A stretch of 64,000 nucleotides of DNA. Origin: Nostoc sp. ATCC 43529 (GTDB lineage Bacteria; Cyanobacteriota; Cyanobacteriia; Cyanobacteriales; Nostocaceae). The first letter of the stretch is position 1; each line of letters opens with the position of its first letter. Below the pieces are notes generated by a model. The model ran no database searches. It had not been told where the DNA came from and was given only the letters and a program-made list of their open reading frames with translations. Location of the stretch: assembly GCA_003326205.1 (NCBI GenBank), contig LWTK01000030.1, positions 107,011-171,010 of the forward strand, given 5' to 3'. The position numbers and the translations under genes were made by a program. This document shows positions 30,119 through 39,239 of this stretch, piece after piece.

Positions 30119-30200
30119 TGCGGAACCCGGGACTTGAACCCGGAAGCCTTGCGGCACTAGAACCTGAATCTAGCGCGTCTGCCAATTCCGCCAGTTCCGC
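30119..30200 (-). tRNA. tRNA-Leu (anticodon CAG)
   Basis: 82-nt class II tRNA read on the minus strand. Acceptor arms GCGGAAC and GTTCCGC pair over 7 bp; the anticodon stem CTAGA/TCTAG closes a TTCAGGT loop giving anticodon CAG; a long variable arm (TGCCGCAAGGC...) and a T arm with GGTTCAAGTCC follow, as expected for leucine. The CCA end is not encoded. Confidence 0.95.
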
Positions 30201-30320
30201 TGGCAATTATCTTTATTCACAATTTATTATTGTTGCGTATTTTTTTACCTTTGTCAAGTGCTATTCGGCAAGAGTTAAAAGTTAAAGCCAATAAAACTCT
30301 GATACAAAGAGACTTTCAAG

Positions 30321-30366
30321 CCTATTGCCTATTGCCTATTGCCTATTGCCTATTGCCTGTTCCCTA
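30321..30366. repeat. Heptamer tandem repeat (CCTATTG)n
   Basis: Six CCTATTG/CCTGTTC units just after the stop of the NarL-type regulator gene. Confidence 0.8.
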
Positions 30367-31086
30367 TTAAGGCACTAACCCTGCACGCAAAGCCCGCACA
30401 GCAGCTTGTGTACGGTCAGCAACACAGAGTTTATTGAGAATACCCCGAACATGAGTTTTAACAGTGCCAACTGTGAGATAGAGTCTTTTGGCGATTTCTG
30501 CATTGTCACAGCCAGCGACAATCAACTCTAAAACATCCATTTCCCGTTGAGTTAAAGGATAGGTGACGATAGTTTTTTCGATATCTGGGTCAATACCTTC
30601 AATCAACACTCTTTTTGTGGCCGATCCTCTGCTGCCATCGGGAAAATCTTGACGTATTTGCTGGAGTACAAGGTCTGCGATCGCTGGATCGATCCATGAG
30701 CTACCTGCATGGGTTGTTCGCACAGCCTCAATTAGTCTCTCACTTTCGATATCCTTCATGCAATAGGAATCAGCGCCTGCTGCAAATGCAGCTAAGACTG
30801 CCTGCTCGCTATTCTGCATTGTTAAAATCAAGAGCTTTGTTGTATAATCTTCAGTCTCTGCTTGATATTGCCTAATTGTCCGTGTTAGCTCGATACCATC
30901 CATATCAGGCAAACCAATGTCAATAGTAGCAACATCAGGCTTGAGAGTTTTCACAAGCTCGATTCCATCTGCGGCATTAGCGGCTTCACCGACAATATTT
31001 ACTTCTGGCTGAGTTTGTAAGGCAGCCCGCAAACCAATTCTCGTAAGGTTATGATCTTCAATGACGAGGATCTTGATTTCATCCAT
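30367..31086 (-). CDS. NarL/FixJ-family response regulator
   Basis: 239 aa. Receiver domain 1-125 with phosphoacceptor Asp56 (TIDIGLPDMDG), acidic pair Glu10-Asp11, and switch residues. LuxR-type HTH at about 175-236 (LTQREMDVLELIVAGCDNAEIAKRL). A linker of about 30 residues separates them. It is divergent from a receiver-histidine kinase gene across about 590 bp; whether they form a pair is not shown. Confidence 0.93.
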   Translation of the reverse strand: MDEIKILVIEDHNLTRIGLRAALQTQPEVNIVGEAANAADGIELVKTLKPDVATIDIGLPDMDGIELTRTIRQYQAETEDYTTKLLILTMQNSEQAVLAAFAAGADSYCMKDIESERLIEAVRTTHAGSSWIDPAIADLVLQQIRQDFPDGSRGSATKRVLIEGIDPDIEKTIVTYPLTQREMDVLELIVAGCDNAEIAKRLYLTVGTVKTHVRGILNKLCVADRTQAAVRALRAGLVP

Positions 31087-31678
31087 AGTTGCTTAAGTTT
31101 ACTGTTATCTATCTAAAGTACACATTAAAATAATCCTGTTCTCACATTCAGGATTTTATACAAAAAGCAATATGTTTGCTATTGTTCCCAGGAGTACATC
31201 TACTATTAGACATTAAATAACCTTATCTTGTAAGTTTTTCAAGACGCAAGAGTTTTATCTGAACAATACAATTCAATCAAAAAAACTAATTTTATACGTT
31301 ATTGCCAAGATATATGTTTTATACGCTACAACTGATTATCAAAGTCTGATAAAACTAGGAATGGTTGAATGTTCGATCGCTTACCCTTGCTCTAGCACGG
31401 ATAACGCACATAAAATTAATCACTAAGCTACTTCAACTCACACTCTACTCAGAAGATATGGATAATCATTCAGGCAGGCAATATGCTGAGAAATAAGTTG
31501 TATTTAATACTATTATTACTGAGATGAGCAGAAAAAACAGTATAATTCCTGAAAAAAGATACCTTAAATTCAGGAAACTTGAAAGGAAAATGTGAAATTT
31601 TAATCATCTCAACGCTATTGGAGTAAGCTATTACTAGATTTGCAAGGGATAGCCAAGCACTTCTTATTTTATTTAGCC
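31087..31678. other. 592-bp divergent intergenic region
   Basis: AT-rich spacer between the NarL-type regulator (-) and the receiver-histidine kinase (+). It should hold both promoters; no repeat, RNA or conserved small gene was recognised. Confidence 0.5.
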
Positions 31679-32773
31679 ATGTCTTTAACTAAAACTGTTA
31701 AAAAAGATAAAATTCTCGTTGTCGATGACATTTTTGACAATTTACTGATTTTAGAAGCAGTCCTACAAGATAAGGACTATGAACTTAGCTTGGTGGAAGA
31801 TAGTAAAATTGCTCTGAATATGGTTGAGCAGTCACCGCCAGATTTAATTCTGTTAGATGTGATGATGCCAGGAATAGATGGGTATGAATTCACTCGACGT
31901 ATCCGACAAAATCAAGCGTTGCCATTTATCCCAATTTTGTTGATTACAGCTCACTATGAATCTAGCGTTGTCCAAGGACTTGATGCTGGTGCAGATGACT
32001 TTATTCGTAAACCATTCGATCCAGATGAACTACATGCACGAGTGCGATCGCTCCTGCGCCTCAAGCATAGCATCGACGAACGAGACCAAATGGCTAATTT
32101 GCGGGCAGATTTTGTCTCGCGTTTTACCCATGATTTACGTATACCGCTAGTAGCCTCTAACCGGATTTTAAAATTATTACTCGAAGGTAGGTTTTGCGAC
32201 GTTTCGCCACAATTGCAAGAAATAATTAATACCATGATTGGCAGTAACCAAGACCTGCTAGAAATGGTAAATACGTTGTTAGAAGTTTATCGTCATGAAG
32301 CGGGTTGTAAAACCTTAAAAATTGCTCCTTGTAATATTCAGGAATTAGTTAGTGAAGTCGCCCAAGAATTAACTCCTTTAGCTGAAGAAAAAGGGTTAGC
32401 TGTCAATATTGATAGAGGAGAAAGTATAAGTACGGTGATGGGCGATCGCGTAGAACTGCGGCGAGTTTTAACAAACATCATCGGTAACGCCATCAAATTT
32501 ACAGACAAAGGTTCTGTAAATATTCATTGCGATGTTAATTTGCCAGAGGTAACTATTAGTATCCAAGATACAGGGCCGGGAATTTCTAAACAAGACCAAG
32601 CAATATTATTCGAGCGATTTCGCCAAGGTAAACATCAACGTTCTGGTAGTGGTTTAGGACTATATCTATCTCGCTGCATCATCGAAGCACATCAAGGCAC
32701 AATTGATGTCATATCTGAGCCAGGGCAAGGAAGTACATTTACAATACGTCTACCTGTGACTGAGGAAAACTAG
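31679..32773 (+). CDS. Receiver domain-histidine kinase protein
   Basis: From ATG at 31679 (MSLTKTVKKDKILVVDD) 364 aa. The N-terminal receiver domain has Asp60 (LLDVMMPGIDG) and Lys111. A HisKA domain follows with His151 (FTHDLRIPL), then HATPase_c with an N-box (NIIGNAIKF), DTGPGIS and GSGLGLYLS. There are no sensor or membrane segments, so input probably comes by phosphotransfer to the receiver. This REC-HK order is common in cyanobacteria. Confidence 0.9.
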   Translation: MSLTKTVKKDKILVVDDIFDNLLILEAVLQDKDYELSLVEDSKIALNMVEQSPPDLILLDVMMPGIDGYEFTRRIRQNQALPFIPILLITAHYESSVVQGLDAGADDFIRKPFDPDELHARVRSLLRLKHSIDERDQMANLRADFVSRFTHDLRIPLVASNRILKLLLEGRFCDVSPQLQEIINTMIGSNQDLLEMVNTLLEVYRHEAGCKTLKIAPCNIQELVSEVAQELTPLAEEKGLAVNIDRGESISTVMGDRVELRRVLTNIIGNAIKFTDKGSVNIHCDVNLPEVTISIQDTGPGISKQDQAILFERFRQGKHQRSGSGLGLYLSRCIIEAHQGTIDVISEPGQGSTFTIRLPVTEEN

Positions 32774-32858
32774 AAGTTCTTTTATTTTCCTGTGAAGGCG
32801 GAAACGATTTTGCCGGGTAGTCTTTCTAAGATAAGCTCATTCAGAGTCGAGCAAATAT

Positions 32859-33845
32859 ATGTCTCGTCATTTAGAAAGACTATTACAACTAGATTCATTG
32901 CTCAGAACTAAGCAACGTCCTACAACTCTTAGCCTTGCTAAAGAGTTAGAGGTTAGCGAGAGGACAATTCGTAGTGACTTGGCTTTTTTGCGTGATCGGT
33001 TTGGTGCCCCTTTGGAGTATAGCCATAAACTGGGTCATCATTACACACAACCAGAGTGGCGATTGCCGAGTATTCCTTTAACCAAGGGTGAACTATTTGC
33101 CCTGACTGTAGGCGCAAGGATGTTAGAAGCCTATGCAGGTTCGCCTTATGCATTGCAGTTAAGAAGTGCGATCGCTAGGTTGAGCGAACGTTTACCAGAG
33201 AAAACCTGGGTGAACGTCCAACAGCTAGCAGAAGAAAATATTCTATTTGGTGCGGGTGCAGAAGTTGACCTCGATCCAGACATTTGGCACAACCTAGAAG
33301 ATGCTTGCAGTCAGAGGAAAAGGATAATGATGACTTACTATACCGCGAGTCGTGATGCCATTTCGGAACGCAAGCTTGACCCTTACTTGTTACACGTTTA
33401 TCGTGGTACTAATCTATACTTAATCGGCTATTGCCATAATCGCCAACAGTTTCTCTGGTTTAGAATCGACCGCATTAAAAAGTTAGAAATATTACCAGAA
33501 CACTTTACACCCGATCCTCAATTTAATGCCAAAGAGTATATGGGGAGCGTGTTTCAACATGAGGTAGGAGATAAGCAGCTTGATGTCGAGATTTGGTTTG
33601 ATGCGAAAACTGCACCCTACATCAAAGAAAGACGCTGGCATTATACCCAGGTAATTGAGCAGCATGACAACGGTTCGCTGACGCTGAAAATGAGTGTACG
33701 CGGCATTAATGACTTGAAACGCTGGGTGATGTGGTATGGGAAAGGCGCAATTGTTAAGAGTCCGCCGGAGTTGGTGGAGTTGGTGAGAGAGGAAATTGAG
33801 GGGATGAGAAATAATTACGATTTATCCCAGGGCTGTAAATTATGA
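32859..33845 (+). CDS. WYL-domain transcriptional regulator near the CRISPR-Cas locus
   Basis: 328 aa. N-terminal winged HTH (residues about 5-55: TLSLAKELEVSERTIRSDLAFL), then a WYL domain around 150-240 (YLIGYCHNRQQFLWFRIDRIKKLEIL) and the WCX C-terminal extension. WYL proteins sense nucleic acid or nucleotide ligands and often regulate CRISPR-Cas or other defence genes; the Synechocystis homologue Sll7009 represses crRNA production. Its position just upstream of this cas operon on the same strand supports such a role. The start ATG at 32859 precedes MSRHLERLLQLD, a usual beginning. Confidence 0.9.
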   Translation: MSRHLERLLQLDSLLRTKQRPTTLSLAKELEVSERTIRSDLAFLRDRFGAPLEYSHKLGHHYTQPEWRLPSIPLTKGELFALTVGARMLEAYAGSPYALQLRSAIARLSERLPEKTWVNVQQLAEENILFGAGAEVDLDPDIWHNLEDACSQRKRIMMTYYTASRDAISERKLDPYLLHVYRGTNLYLIGYCHNRQQFLWFRIDRIKKLEILPEHFTPDPQFNAKEYMGSVFQHEVGDKQLDVEIWFDAKTAPYIKERRWHYTQVIEQHDNGSLTLKMSVRGINDLKRWVMWYGKGAIVKSPPELVELVREEIEGMRNNYDLSQGCKL

Positions 33846-33886
33846 TGATAGGATTTCGATATAGACAACAGTTACCTCTGATTCGA

Positions 33887-34016
33887 CTGTACAGCGTTTT
33901 CCGCTCTCAGGCGTTGAGCAAGAACTTAGTAAGTCTAGAACCTGTTGCCACCTATGATTGCCGTCAGGCGTTGTTGCAGAAGCTATATGCTTTTCTGCGG
34001 TGCAACAGGTTTTTTA
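33887..34016 (+). ncRNA. Candidate CRISPR-repeat-like regulatory RNA (creR-like pseudo-array)
   Basis: Two degenerate copies of the array repeat lie in tandem. The first (33887-33921) keeps the 3' handle: CAGGCGTTGAGCAA against AAGGCGTTGAGCAC, 12 of 14. The second (33942-33979) matches 19 of the last 22 repeat positions with two single-base insertions and keeps the hairpin GCC-GTCA-GGC. Between them is a 20-nt pseudo-spacer (33922-33941). Its first 18 nt, GAACTTAGTAAGTCTAGA, match 16 of 18 at 34058-34075, upstream of the next gene. A terminator-like hairpin follows at 33971-34016. Published crRNA-like autorepressor RNAs have this layout. The transcript itself is inference; direct repeats bound by the WYL protein are the main alternative. 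Confidence 0.5.
33971..34016 (+). terminator. Terminator-like hairpin after the pseudo-array
   Basis: GTTGCA (33973-33978) pairs with TGCAAC (34001-34006) and the inner GCAGAAGC/GCTTTTCTGC arms pair with a small bulge; six T residues follow at 34010-34015. Overlaps the 3' end of the second degenerate repeat. Confidence 0.6.
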
Positions 34017-34057
34017 TAGACGGAACTAGTGAAATCAGTTACACTTATTTCAAGATG

Positions 34058-34077
34058 GAACCTAGTAAATCTAGATA
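34058..34077 (+). promoter_or_regulatory. Candidate target site of the pseudo-spacer
   Basis: GAACCTAGTAAATCTAGA at 34058-34075 differs from the pseudo-spacer at positions 5 and 12 only; both differences are transitions that would leave wobble pairs in a guide-target hybrid. ATG directly precedes it on the 5' side, where a type I PAM would lie. It sits 53-72 bp upstream of the first start codon of the cas-linked gene group, a place where bound effector could block transcription. A weaker third copy (GAACTAGTGAAATC) is at 34023. Confidence 0.5.
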
Positions 34078-34129
34078 GTCATCGAGATTGAGATAAAAAA
34101 ACGGCTACCAAATAACTTTGGAGCCGAAG

Positions 34130-34435
34130 ATGTTTAATTTTGTTACCTCTATCATGACAAATAATCAGAAATATGGGAATGGTAGTAAACCGTCCCCAAA
34201 AAGTGAGTATGAAAACATTGGCTCACTTCAGCAGTCTTCTGGGTACGTTTCTGCAATCGACTTAGCTAAAATCACAATCGAGTCGATAACGAAAGTTTTT
34301 AGCGACACAATCAACTATCAGCGAAATTCTGTTAATTTCCCTCCAGATGTGTCAGATAACCTAACTCAAGCTGATAGGCTCAGACAACGCCGTGAAATGG
34401 AAGAATATTGCGCTAAATATGCAAAGCGCGAATAG
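34130..34435 (+). CDS. Unknown small protein at the head of the cas operon
   Basis: From the ATG at 34130, with GGAG at 34119-34122 as ribosome binding site, 101 aa; a TTG at 34118 is less likely. The first 40 residues are Ser/Asn/Lys-rich and probably disordered, the rest is helical (AIDLAKITIESITKVF) and ends in a charged helix (QRREMEEYCAKYAKRE). I do not recognise it. It lies between the WYL regulator and cas6, directly downstream of the candidate guide target, so it could be a guarded or co-regulated gene, but no toxin-like feature is evident. Confidence 0.55.
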   Translation: MFNFVTSIMTNNQKYGNGSKPSPKSEYENIGSLQQSSGYVSAIDLAKITIESITKVFSDTINYQRNSVNFPPDVSDNLTQADRLRQRREMEEYCAKYAKRE

Positions 34436-34559
34436 TGCGAACTAAGTCAACGGAAGCTACGCGAACCATACATAGGTAATTTTGTTGTTGCTAGAGTGTT
34501 TTTTGCCCTAGCCGTTGTTCTATTGTTTTTATCTTTTAGTAATTGTTCTTGCATTTACC

Positions 34560-35234
34560 ATGAATAACGTTATCAATTTATCGTTTCCTGTAACTGGAAC
34601 CGAGTTATGGGCTGACCATAATCATCGTCTTTGTGCAGCTATTTGTACAGAATTTCCAGAGTTGCATGAGTTAAAAGGATTCGCAATTAATACCATTACA
34701 GGTATTCCTAACAAGCAGGGAAAAATTAGTTTAACTAATAAATCAAGGTTATTATTGAGACTTCCAGTTGAAGCGATCGCTCAAGTTTATCAGCTTACTG
34801 GAAAAACTTTGAATGTTGGTGGTTATGCAATTAAACTAGGCAATCCAGAACTACAAACTTTGAAACCCGTAGAGTCACTTAAAGCTAGGATTGTAACTAT
34901 CAAAGGATACACCGAACCCGAACACTTTCTTGGTGCTGCACATCGGCAATTACAATACCTAGAAATTAATGCAAATATTGGTATCCCTGCAAATGAACAA
35001 GGAGAACCTAAACGCCTAAGTTTGATGATTAAGAAAAAAGTTGGAGAAGTGATTAAAAATTACACAATAATTGGTTTTAGTGTAATTGTTTCTGAATTAA
35101 GTGCAGAAGATTCGATTAAATTACAAATTCATGGTTTAGGTGGAAAACGCCGTCTAGGTTGCGGCATTTTTTGTCCTAATATCATAGTTTATCGAGGTAA
35201 AACGGAATACGATGCAGCAGCAATTATTAGCTAA
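34560..35234 (+). CDS. cas6: Cas6 endoribonuclease, Cmx6/MYXAN type
   Basis: From ATG at 34560 (MNNVINLSFPVTG) 224 aa. It fits the Cmx6 family seen with DevTRS-type systems: FPVTGTELWADHNHRLCAAI near the N-terminus, KARIVTIKGYTEPEHFLGAA in the middle, and the glycine-rich C-terminal GLGGKRRLGCGIF. Cas6 cuts pre-crRNA at the base of the repeat hairpin, leaving an 8-nt 5' handle, here UUGAGCAC. His33, in DHNH, is a candidate catalytic residue. The gene overlaps cas3 by 23 bp, so the two are translationally coupled. Confidence 0.9.
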   Translation: MNNVINLSFPVTGTELWADHNHRLCAAICTEFPELHELKGFAINTITGIPNKQGKISLTNKSRLLLRLPVEAIAQVYQLTGKTLNVGGYAIKLGNPELQTLKPVESLKARIVTIKGYTEPEHFLGAAHRQLQYLEINANIGIPANEQGEPKRLSLMIKKKVGEVIKNYTIIGFSVIVSELSAEDSIKLQIHGLGGKRRLGCGIFCPNIIVYRGKTEYDAAAIIS

Positions 35235-37527
35235 AAGTCCAAAGCAAAACGGAGAAATATTGACTATTGAAAAGCATTTGACGGATACTGAAAATGCTGT
35301 GGTAGCAATATTTAAGCAACGAATATTATTAAACTGGTGTCGTTTTTTTGGCGTGAAAGATGCTAAGAAGTTTATACTTAACTTGAGAATTGCGGCATTA
35401 TTCCACGATCTAGGCAAGGCCAATGCTGAATTTGATGCAGCAGTTAATAAAAAACTCAAGCAGCAAACGCTCAGACATGAGTGGTTGAGTGCTTTAATTT
35501 TACACTTGCCAAATCTGCGCTCTTGGTTAGCATCCAGTAAATTAGATTTAGATTTGGAAGTCATTACTGCTGCTGTACTTAGTCATCACTTGAAAGCAAG
35601 TAAAAAAGAATGGGGTAAACCTCGAACATTTATAAAACAGGTGGAACTGTTTTTACATCATCCTGAAATTACTAATATTCTGCAAAAAATAGCAGAAATA
35701 GCAGCAATTGAAGGTTTAAATGATGAATTACCTGAAAAATGGGCAGCAAATGATTCTTTATGGAACCAAGCTTATTTTGATGCAGACGAGGCAGGAGAGA
35801 AGTTTGGTGATGATATCTATGATAATACTGAACGTCGCTCATTATTACTAGCAGTAAAAGCAGGATTAATGGCTGCGGATTCTGTTGCTTCTGCGATGTT
35901 TCGAGAAAATAAATTACTTGAACAGTGGGTTGATGAAACACTGCACGCACCTGTAATTACTGCGGAAGAATTAGAAAAAAAAATTCTGCAACCTCGTTAT
36001 TCTCATATTGAAAAAAAATCTGGTAAAAAGTTTGACTTACATCCTTTCCAAGAAAAAGCCCAAGAGCAAGGTGATAGAGTTCTTTTATTAAGTGGTTGTG
36101 GTAGTGGAAAGACAATATTTGGCTATAAATGGCATCAAGCTGCGTTAAGTCGTAACCAAGTTGGTCATATTATATTTCTCTATCCAACTCGTGGTACTGC
36201 AACAGAAGGTTTTAAAGATTATGTTTCTTGGGCACCAGAAACGGATGCTAGTTTAGTTACAGGAACAGCTATTTATGAATTGATGGAAATGGCAGCAAAT
36301 CCTGATGATAATACTTTGCATGAAGGTAAAAAAGATTTTACAACCGATGAGCGTTTATTTGCGTTAGGTTTTTGGGGTAAGCGGTTTTTTTCTGCCACTG
36401 TAGACCAATTTCTCTGCTTTTTAACTCACGGTTATAGTGGCTTGTGTTTATTACCAGTTTTGGCTGATTCAGTAATAGTCATTGATGAGGTTCATAGTTT
36501 TTCTCGTGGAATGTTTGATAACCTCATTAGCTTTTTACAAAATTTTCATATTCCAGTGTTGTGTATGACTGCAACCTTAACTAAAACCCGACAAGAAGAA
36601 TTGAAAAAGGCTGGATTGAAAGTTTTTCCTGCGGCAACGGATGAGAAATTGAGGGAAATTGAAGAACATCTCAGATATGATGTGAAGTTTATTGATAAAG
36701 ATAGTGCTTATAGTTATGCTAAATCAGCTTATCAAGATAATAAATTTCGCGTTTTATGGGTTGTGAATACTGTTGATAGATGTCGCAAAATAGCAGGAAG
36801 ACGTGAGGATAATACAGGGTTGGAATTTGATTTAAATATAGAGATTTTGACTTATCATAGTCGTTTTAAACTTAAAGATAGGCAAAAACGCCATCAAGAA
36901 ACTATTGCTGCATTCGCTTATGAAACAGGAGAAAGAAAACCTGCGATCGCAGTTACAACACAAGTATGTGAAATGTCTCTAGATTTAGATGCAGATGTCT
37001 TAATTACTGAACTTGCACCCATCTCCTCACTTGTGCAACGATTCGGACGTTCTAACCGTCATCTTTCTCATGGTAATGAATTTCGCTCTCAAATATTAGT
37101 CTACGAACCACCTAATATTAAACCTTATCAAAAAGAGGAAATTCAGGCAGCCAAAAAGTTTATTGACCATATACAAGGAGAAAAAATTAGCCAAGCGCAA
37201 CTAGCAAAGGCATTAGAAGATTATTCCCCATCAGAAAGATATGCCGATGGTAATTGTCCTTTTTTAGAAGGTGGTTATTGGGCTAGTTTTCAGTCATTTC
37301 GAGAGACAGATGATTACTCAGTGGATGCAATTCTCAGCAGTGATTTAAAAGTAGTTGGAGAATTAATTGAACAGAAAAAGCCTTATGACGGTTATGTGTT
37401 ACCAGTACCCAATAAATTTGCTCATTCGCAATGGAAAGGTCGTCCAGAAAAACTACCGCGTTACTTGGCAATTGCTGATGCAAATTTATATTGTCCAAGA
37501 AGGGGATTTGGGGAATGGAAGATTTAA
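35212..37527 (+). CDS. cas3: Cas3 HD nuclease-helicase
   Basis: 771 aa. An N-terminal HD nuclease (His65-Asp66 in FHDLGKAN; later His in SHHLKASKKEWG) is fused to a superfamily 2 helicase: Walker A GCGSGKT at 295-301, DEVH at 425-428, MTAT after it, and motif VI QRFGRSNRH near 607-615. It is recruited by target-bound Cascade to degrade DNA. All catalytic motifs are intact. Starts inside cas6 and ends inside cas8 (13-bp overlap). Confidence 0.95.
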   Translation: MQQQLLAKSPKQNGEILTIEKHLTDTENAVVAIFKQRILLNWCRFFGVKDAKKFILNLRIAALFHDLGKANAEFDAAVNKKLKQQTLRHEWLSALILHLPNLRSWLASSKLDLDLEVITAAVLSHHLKASKKEWGKPRTFIKQVELFLHHPEITNILQKIAEIAAIEGLNDELPEKWAANDSLWNQAYFDADEAGEKFGDDIYDNTERRSLLLAVKAGLMAADSVASAMFRENKLLEQWVDETLHAPVITAEELEKKILQPRYSHIEKKSGKKFDLHPFQEKAQEQGDRVLLLSGCGSGKTIFGYKWHQAALSRNQVGHIIFLYPTRGTATEGFKDYVSWAPETDASLVTGTAIYELMEMAANPDDNTLHEGKKDFTTDERLFALGFWGKRFFSATVDQFLCFLTHGYSGLCLLPVLADSVIVIDEVHSFSRGMFDNLISFLQNFHIPVLCMTATLTKTRQEELKKAGLKVFPAATDEKLREIEEHLRYDVKFIDKDSAYSYAKSAYQDNKFRVLWVVNTVDRCRKIAGRREDNTGLEFDLNIEILTYHSRFKLKDRQKRHQETIAAFAYETGERKPAIAVTTQVCEMSLDLDADVLITELAPISSLVQRFGRSNRHLSHGNEFRSQILVYEPPNIKPYQKEEIQAAKKFIDHIQGEKISQAQLAKALEDYSPSERYADGNCPFLEGGYWASFQSFRETDDYSVDAILSSDLKVVGELIEQKKPYDGYVLPVPNKFAHSQWKGRPEKLPRYLAIADANLYCPRRGFGEWKI

Positions 37528-39185
37528 AACTGGAATATGAATTAGCAGAATTACCGTCTGCTCAACATCGTGCGGGGTTAGCAGGTTTGGTATTAATGGT
37601 GCAATACTTACTCGATACCCAACCTTGGTTTAAAGAGCGTGAAGGTGCAATATTAGAATTACAGAATCCAAATGAATTTGGTGTTACTTTACGGCTAAAT
37701 TTGCAGGGATTACAAGCACTTTTTGATTTAACTTATCAGGCATTCTCTGAAGAACGCTCAACCGAGACAAAAATCAAAAAATATGATCGGTTTGAAGAAG
37801 TTGAAATACCAGATAAAAAGGATAAAACCAAAACTAGGCGTGTCCTGAAATACTTCTATACTGTCACAACTCCCCAAGGTGCATTTCTCGCTGATTGGGA
37901 TAAGTCAAATGACAGTTCTGAACGCGGACTGTGGATAAAACTCTGGCGAGATATGCTTTGGAGTATAGTCAGGGGAGTTCCCGCCACTCGTAATTCTTTT
38001 AATCATCGAGTTAATGGTGCTTCTTATTCTCAAGATGCACAACAAATTTGGGAGGAACTACAACATCCCGATAAAGTGACTGGACAATCAGGTAATTACT
38101 ATTTGGGTGCAATGGCTGTAAATGCTGAAAATGTGCCCACTAAAGATAAAATACGCTATCAATTTTTGTTACATTTCTGGGTATTTGTTGCCCAAATTTA
38201 TTGTCCCGCAGTTTTAGATAAAGATGGTAATCGAGAGCCTACAGGTTATGCTTTAGCTATTCCTGATGTAGCAAATTTGAAGAAATTTTGTCGAGTATTT
38301 CCCAAGGTTTTGAGAGAAAGGGATTTAAAGAGATGGCGTTATTTACCTCGTGAGGCAGTAATCGACTTACCGGAAGAAGGCGCACTTAATTTATTATTAT
38401 TGTTGCGCGATCGCATTGCTCGTGAAACAGGCGATCGAGAATTGCATAGACTGATTTTAGGCGTTGAACTTATTCATGCAGAAAAAGTTGGTAATAATAT
38501 CAAAATTCGCTCTATCAGCACTGTTGACCCAACAAAAGAGTGCATAGATAAATACGAGGTAATTAAAAAATTATACTGGTGTCCTTGGTTTCGGAAGCAG
38601 CGATTAATCAATCTTTTGCGGAAACAACCAGACGAAGAAGAACTATCTAATAATTTAGAGAAAATTCAACCTTGGTCTGATTTTGATACAGTTTTAAGTC
38701 GTATTCCTCGAACTTGGTTACAAGATTCTACTTTTAGTCATGATGCTCGTAATTTATTTGAAGAAGAAAGAGAAATCTATATGAAAAAAGAAATTCGCGA
38801 TCATGCGCTAATCGTTTATAACGTTTGTCAAGGCTATGTAATAGGCAAGCTCGAAAGTAAATACAAAATTAGATGGCATAATAACAAAAAATGCTATTTT
38901 CAAGACAAGAAACAGATTTCTCAAGCAGATGGCGATGACAAAAAAAAGAAAATTGCTAATGAAGCGTTTCTTGCAGTTCGCTCTCGCACTGATACTAAAG
39001 CATTCATAGACTATTTTGTTTCTACTCTTTATCCTTTTGTTAAAAAGGATGAATTTGTAAATTTTACAGATGTTTTATTTAATCAGACTGATGAGATTCG
39101 TGCATTAACTCTTTTAGCTCTTTCCAGTCAATTTCCACTAAATAAAAACGAAGACAATCAAGCTTCTGAAGATAATGTTGCTTGA
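37515..39185 (+). CDS. cas8: Cas8 (Cas8a1/Cmx1, DevT-like) large subunit
   Basis: From ATG at 37515, 556 aa; a TTG 24 bp upstream is an alternative. The N-terminus LAELPSAQHRAGLAGLVLMV is the mark of the MYXAN/Cmx1 large subunit (DevT in Myxococcus). This subunit is expected to recognise the PAM. There is no zinc-finger motif. It overlaps cas3 by 13 bp. Family placement within type I-B is by this N-terminus and by the Dev-type neighbours. Confidence 0.88.
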   Translation: MEDLKLEYELAELPSAQHRAGLAGLVLMVQYLLDTQPWFKEREGAILELQNPNEFGVTLRLNLQGLQALFDLTYQAFSEERSTETKIKKYDRFEEVEIPDKKDKTKTRRVLKYFYTVTTPQGAFLADWDKSNDSSERGLWIKLWRDMLWSIVRGVPATRNSFNHRVNGASYSQDAQQIWEELQHPDKVTGQSGNYYLGAMAVNAENVPTKDKIRYQFLLHFWVFVAQIYCPAVLDKDGNREPTGYALAIPDVANLKKFCRVFPKVLRERDLKRWRYLPREAVIDLPEEGALNLLLLLRDRIARETGDRELHRLILGVELIHAEKVGNNIKIRSISTVDPTKECIDKYEVIKKLYWCPWFRKQRLINLLRKQPDEEELSNNLEKIQPWSDFDTVLSRIPRTWLQDSTFSHDARNLFEEEREIYMKKEIRDHALIVYNVCQGYVIGKLESKYKIRWHNNKKCYFQDKKQISQADGDDKKKKIANEAFLAVRSRTDTKAFIDYFVSTLYPFVKKDEFVNFTDVLFNQTDEIRALTLLALSSQFPLNKNEDNQASEDNVA

Positions 39186-39200
39186 TTAATTATTTCCTTC

Positions 39201-39228
39201 GATTGCCATTAGGCGTGTTAACTATCAC
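39201..39228 (+). repeat. Weak CRISPR-repeat-like element before cas7
   Basis: GATTGCCATTAGGCGT resembles the repeat core GATGCCGTAAGGCGT with one insertion and keeps GCC/GGC arms, but the remainder diverges. It fills half of the 54-bp gap between cas8 and cas7. Low-confidence. Confidence 0.3.
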
Positions 39229-39239
39229 AGGTAAAATAA

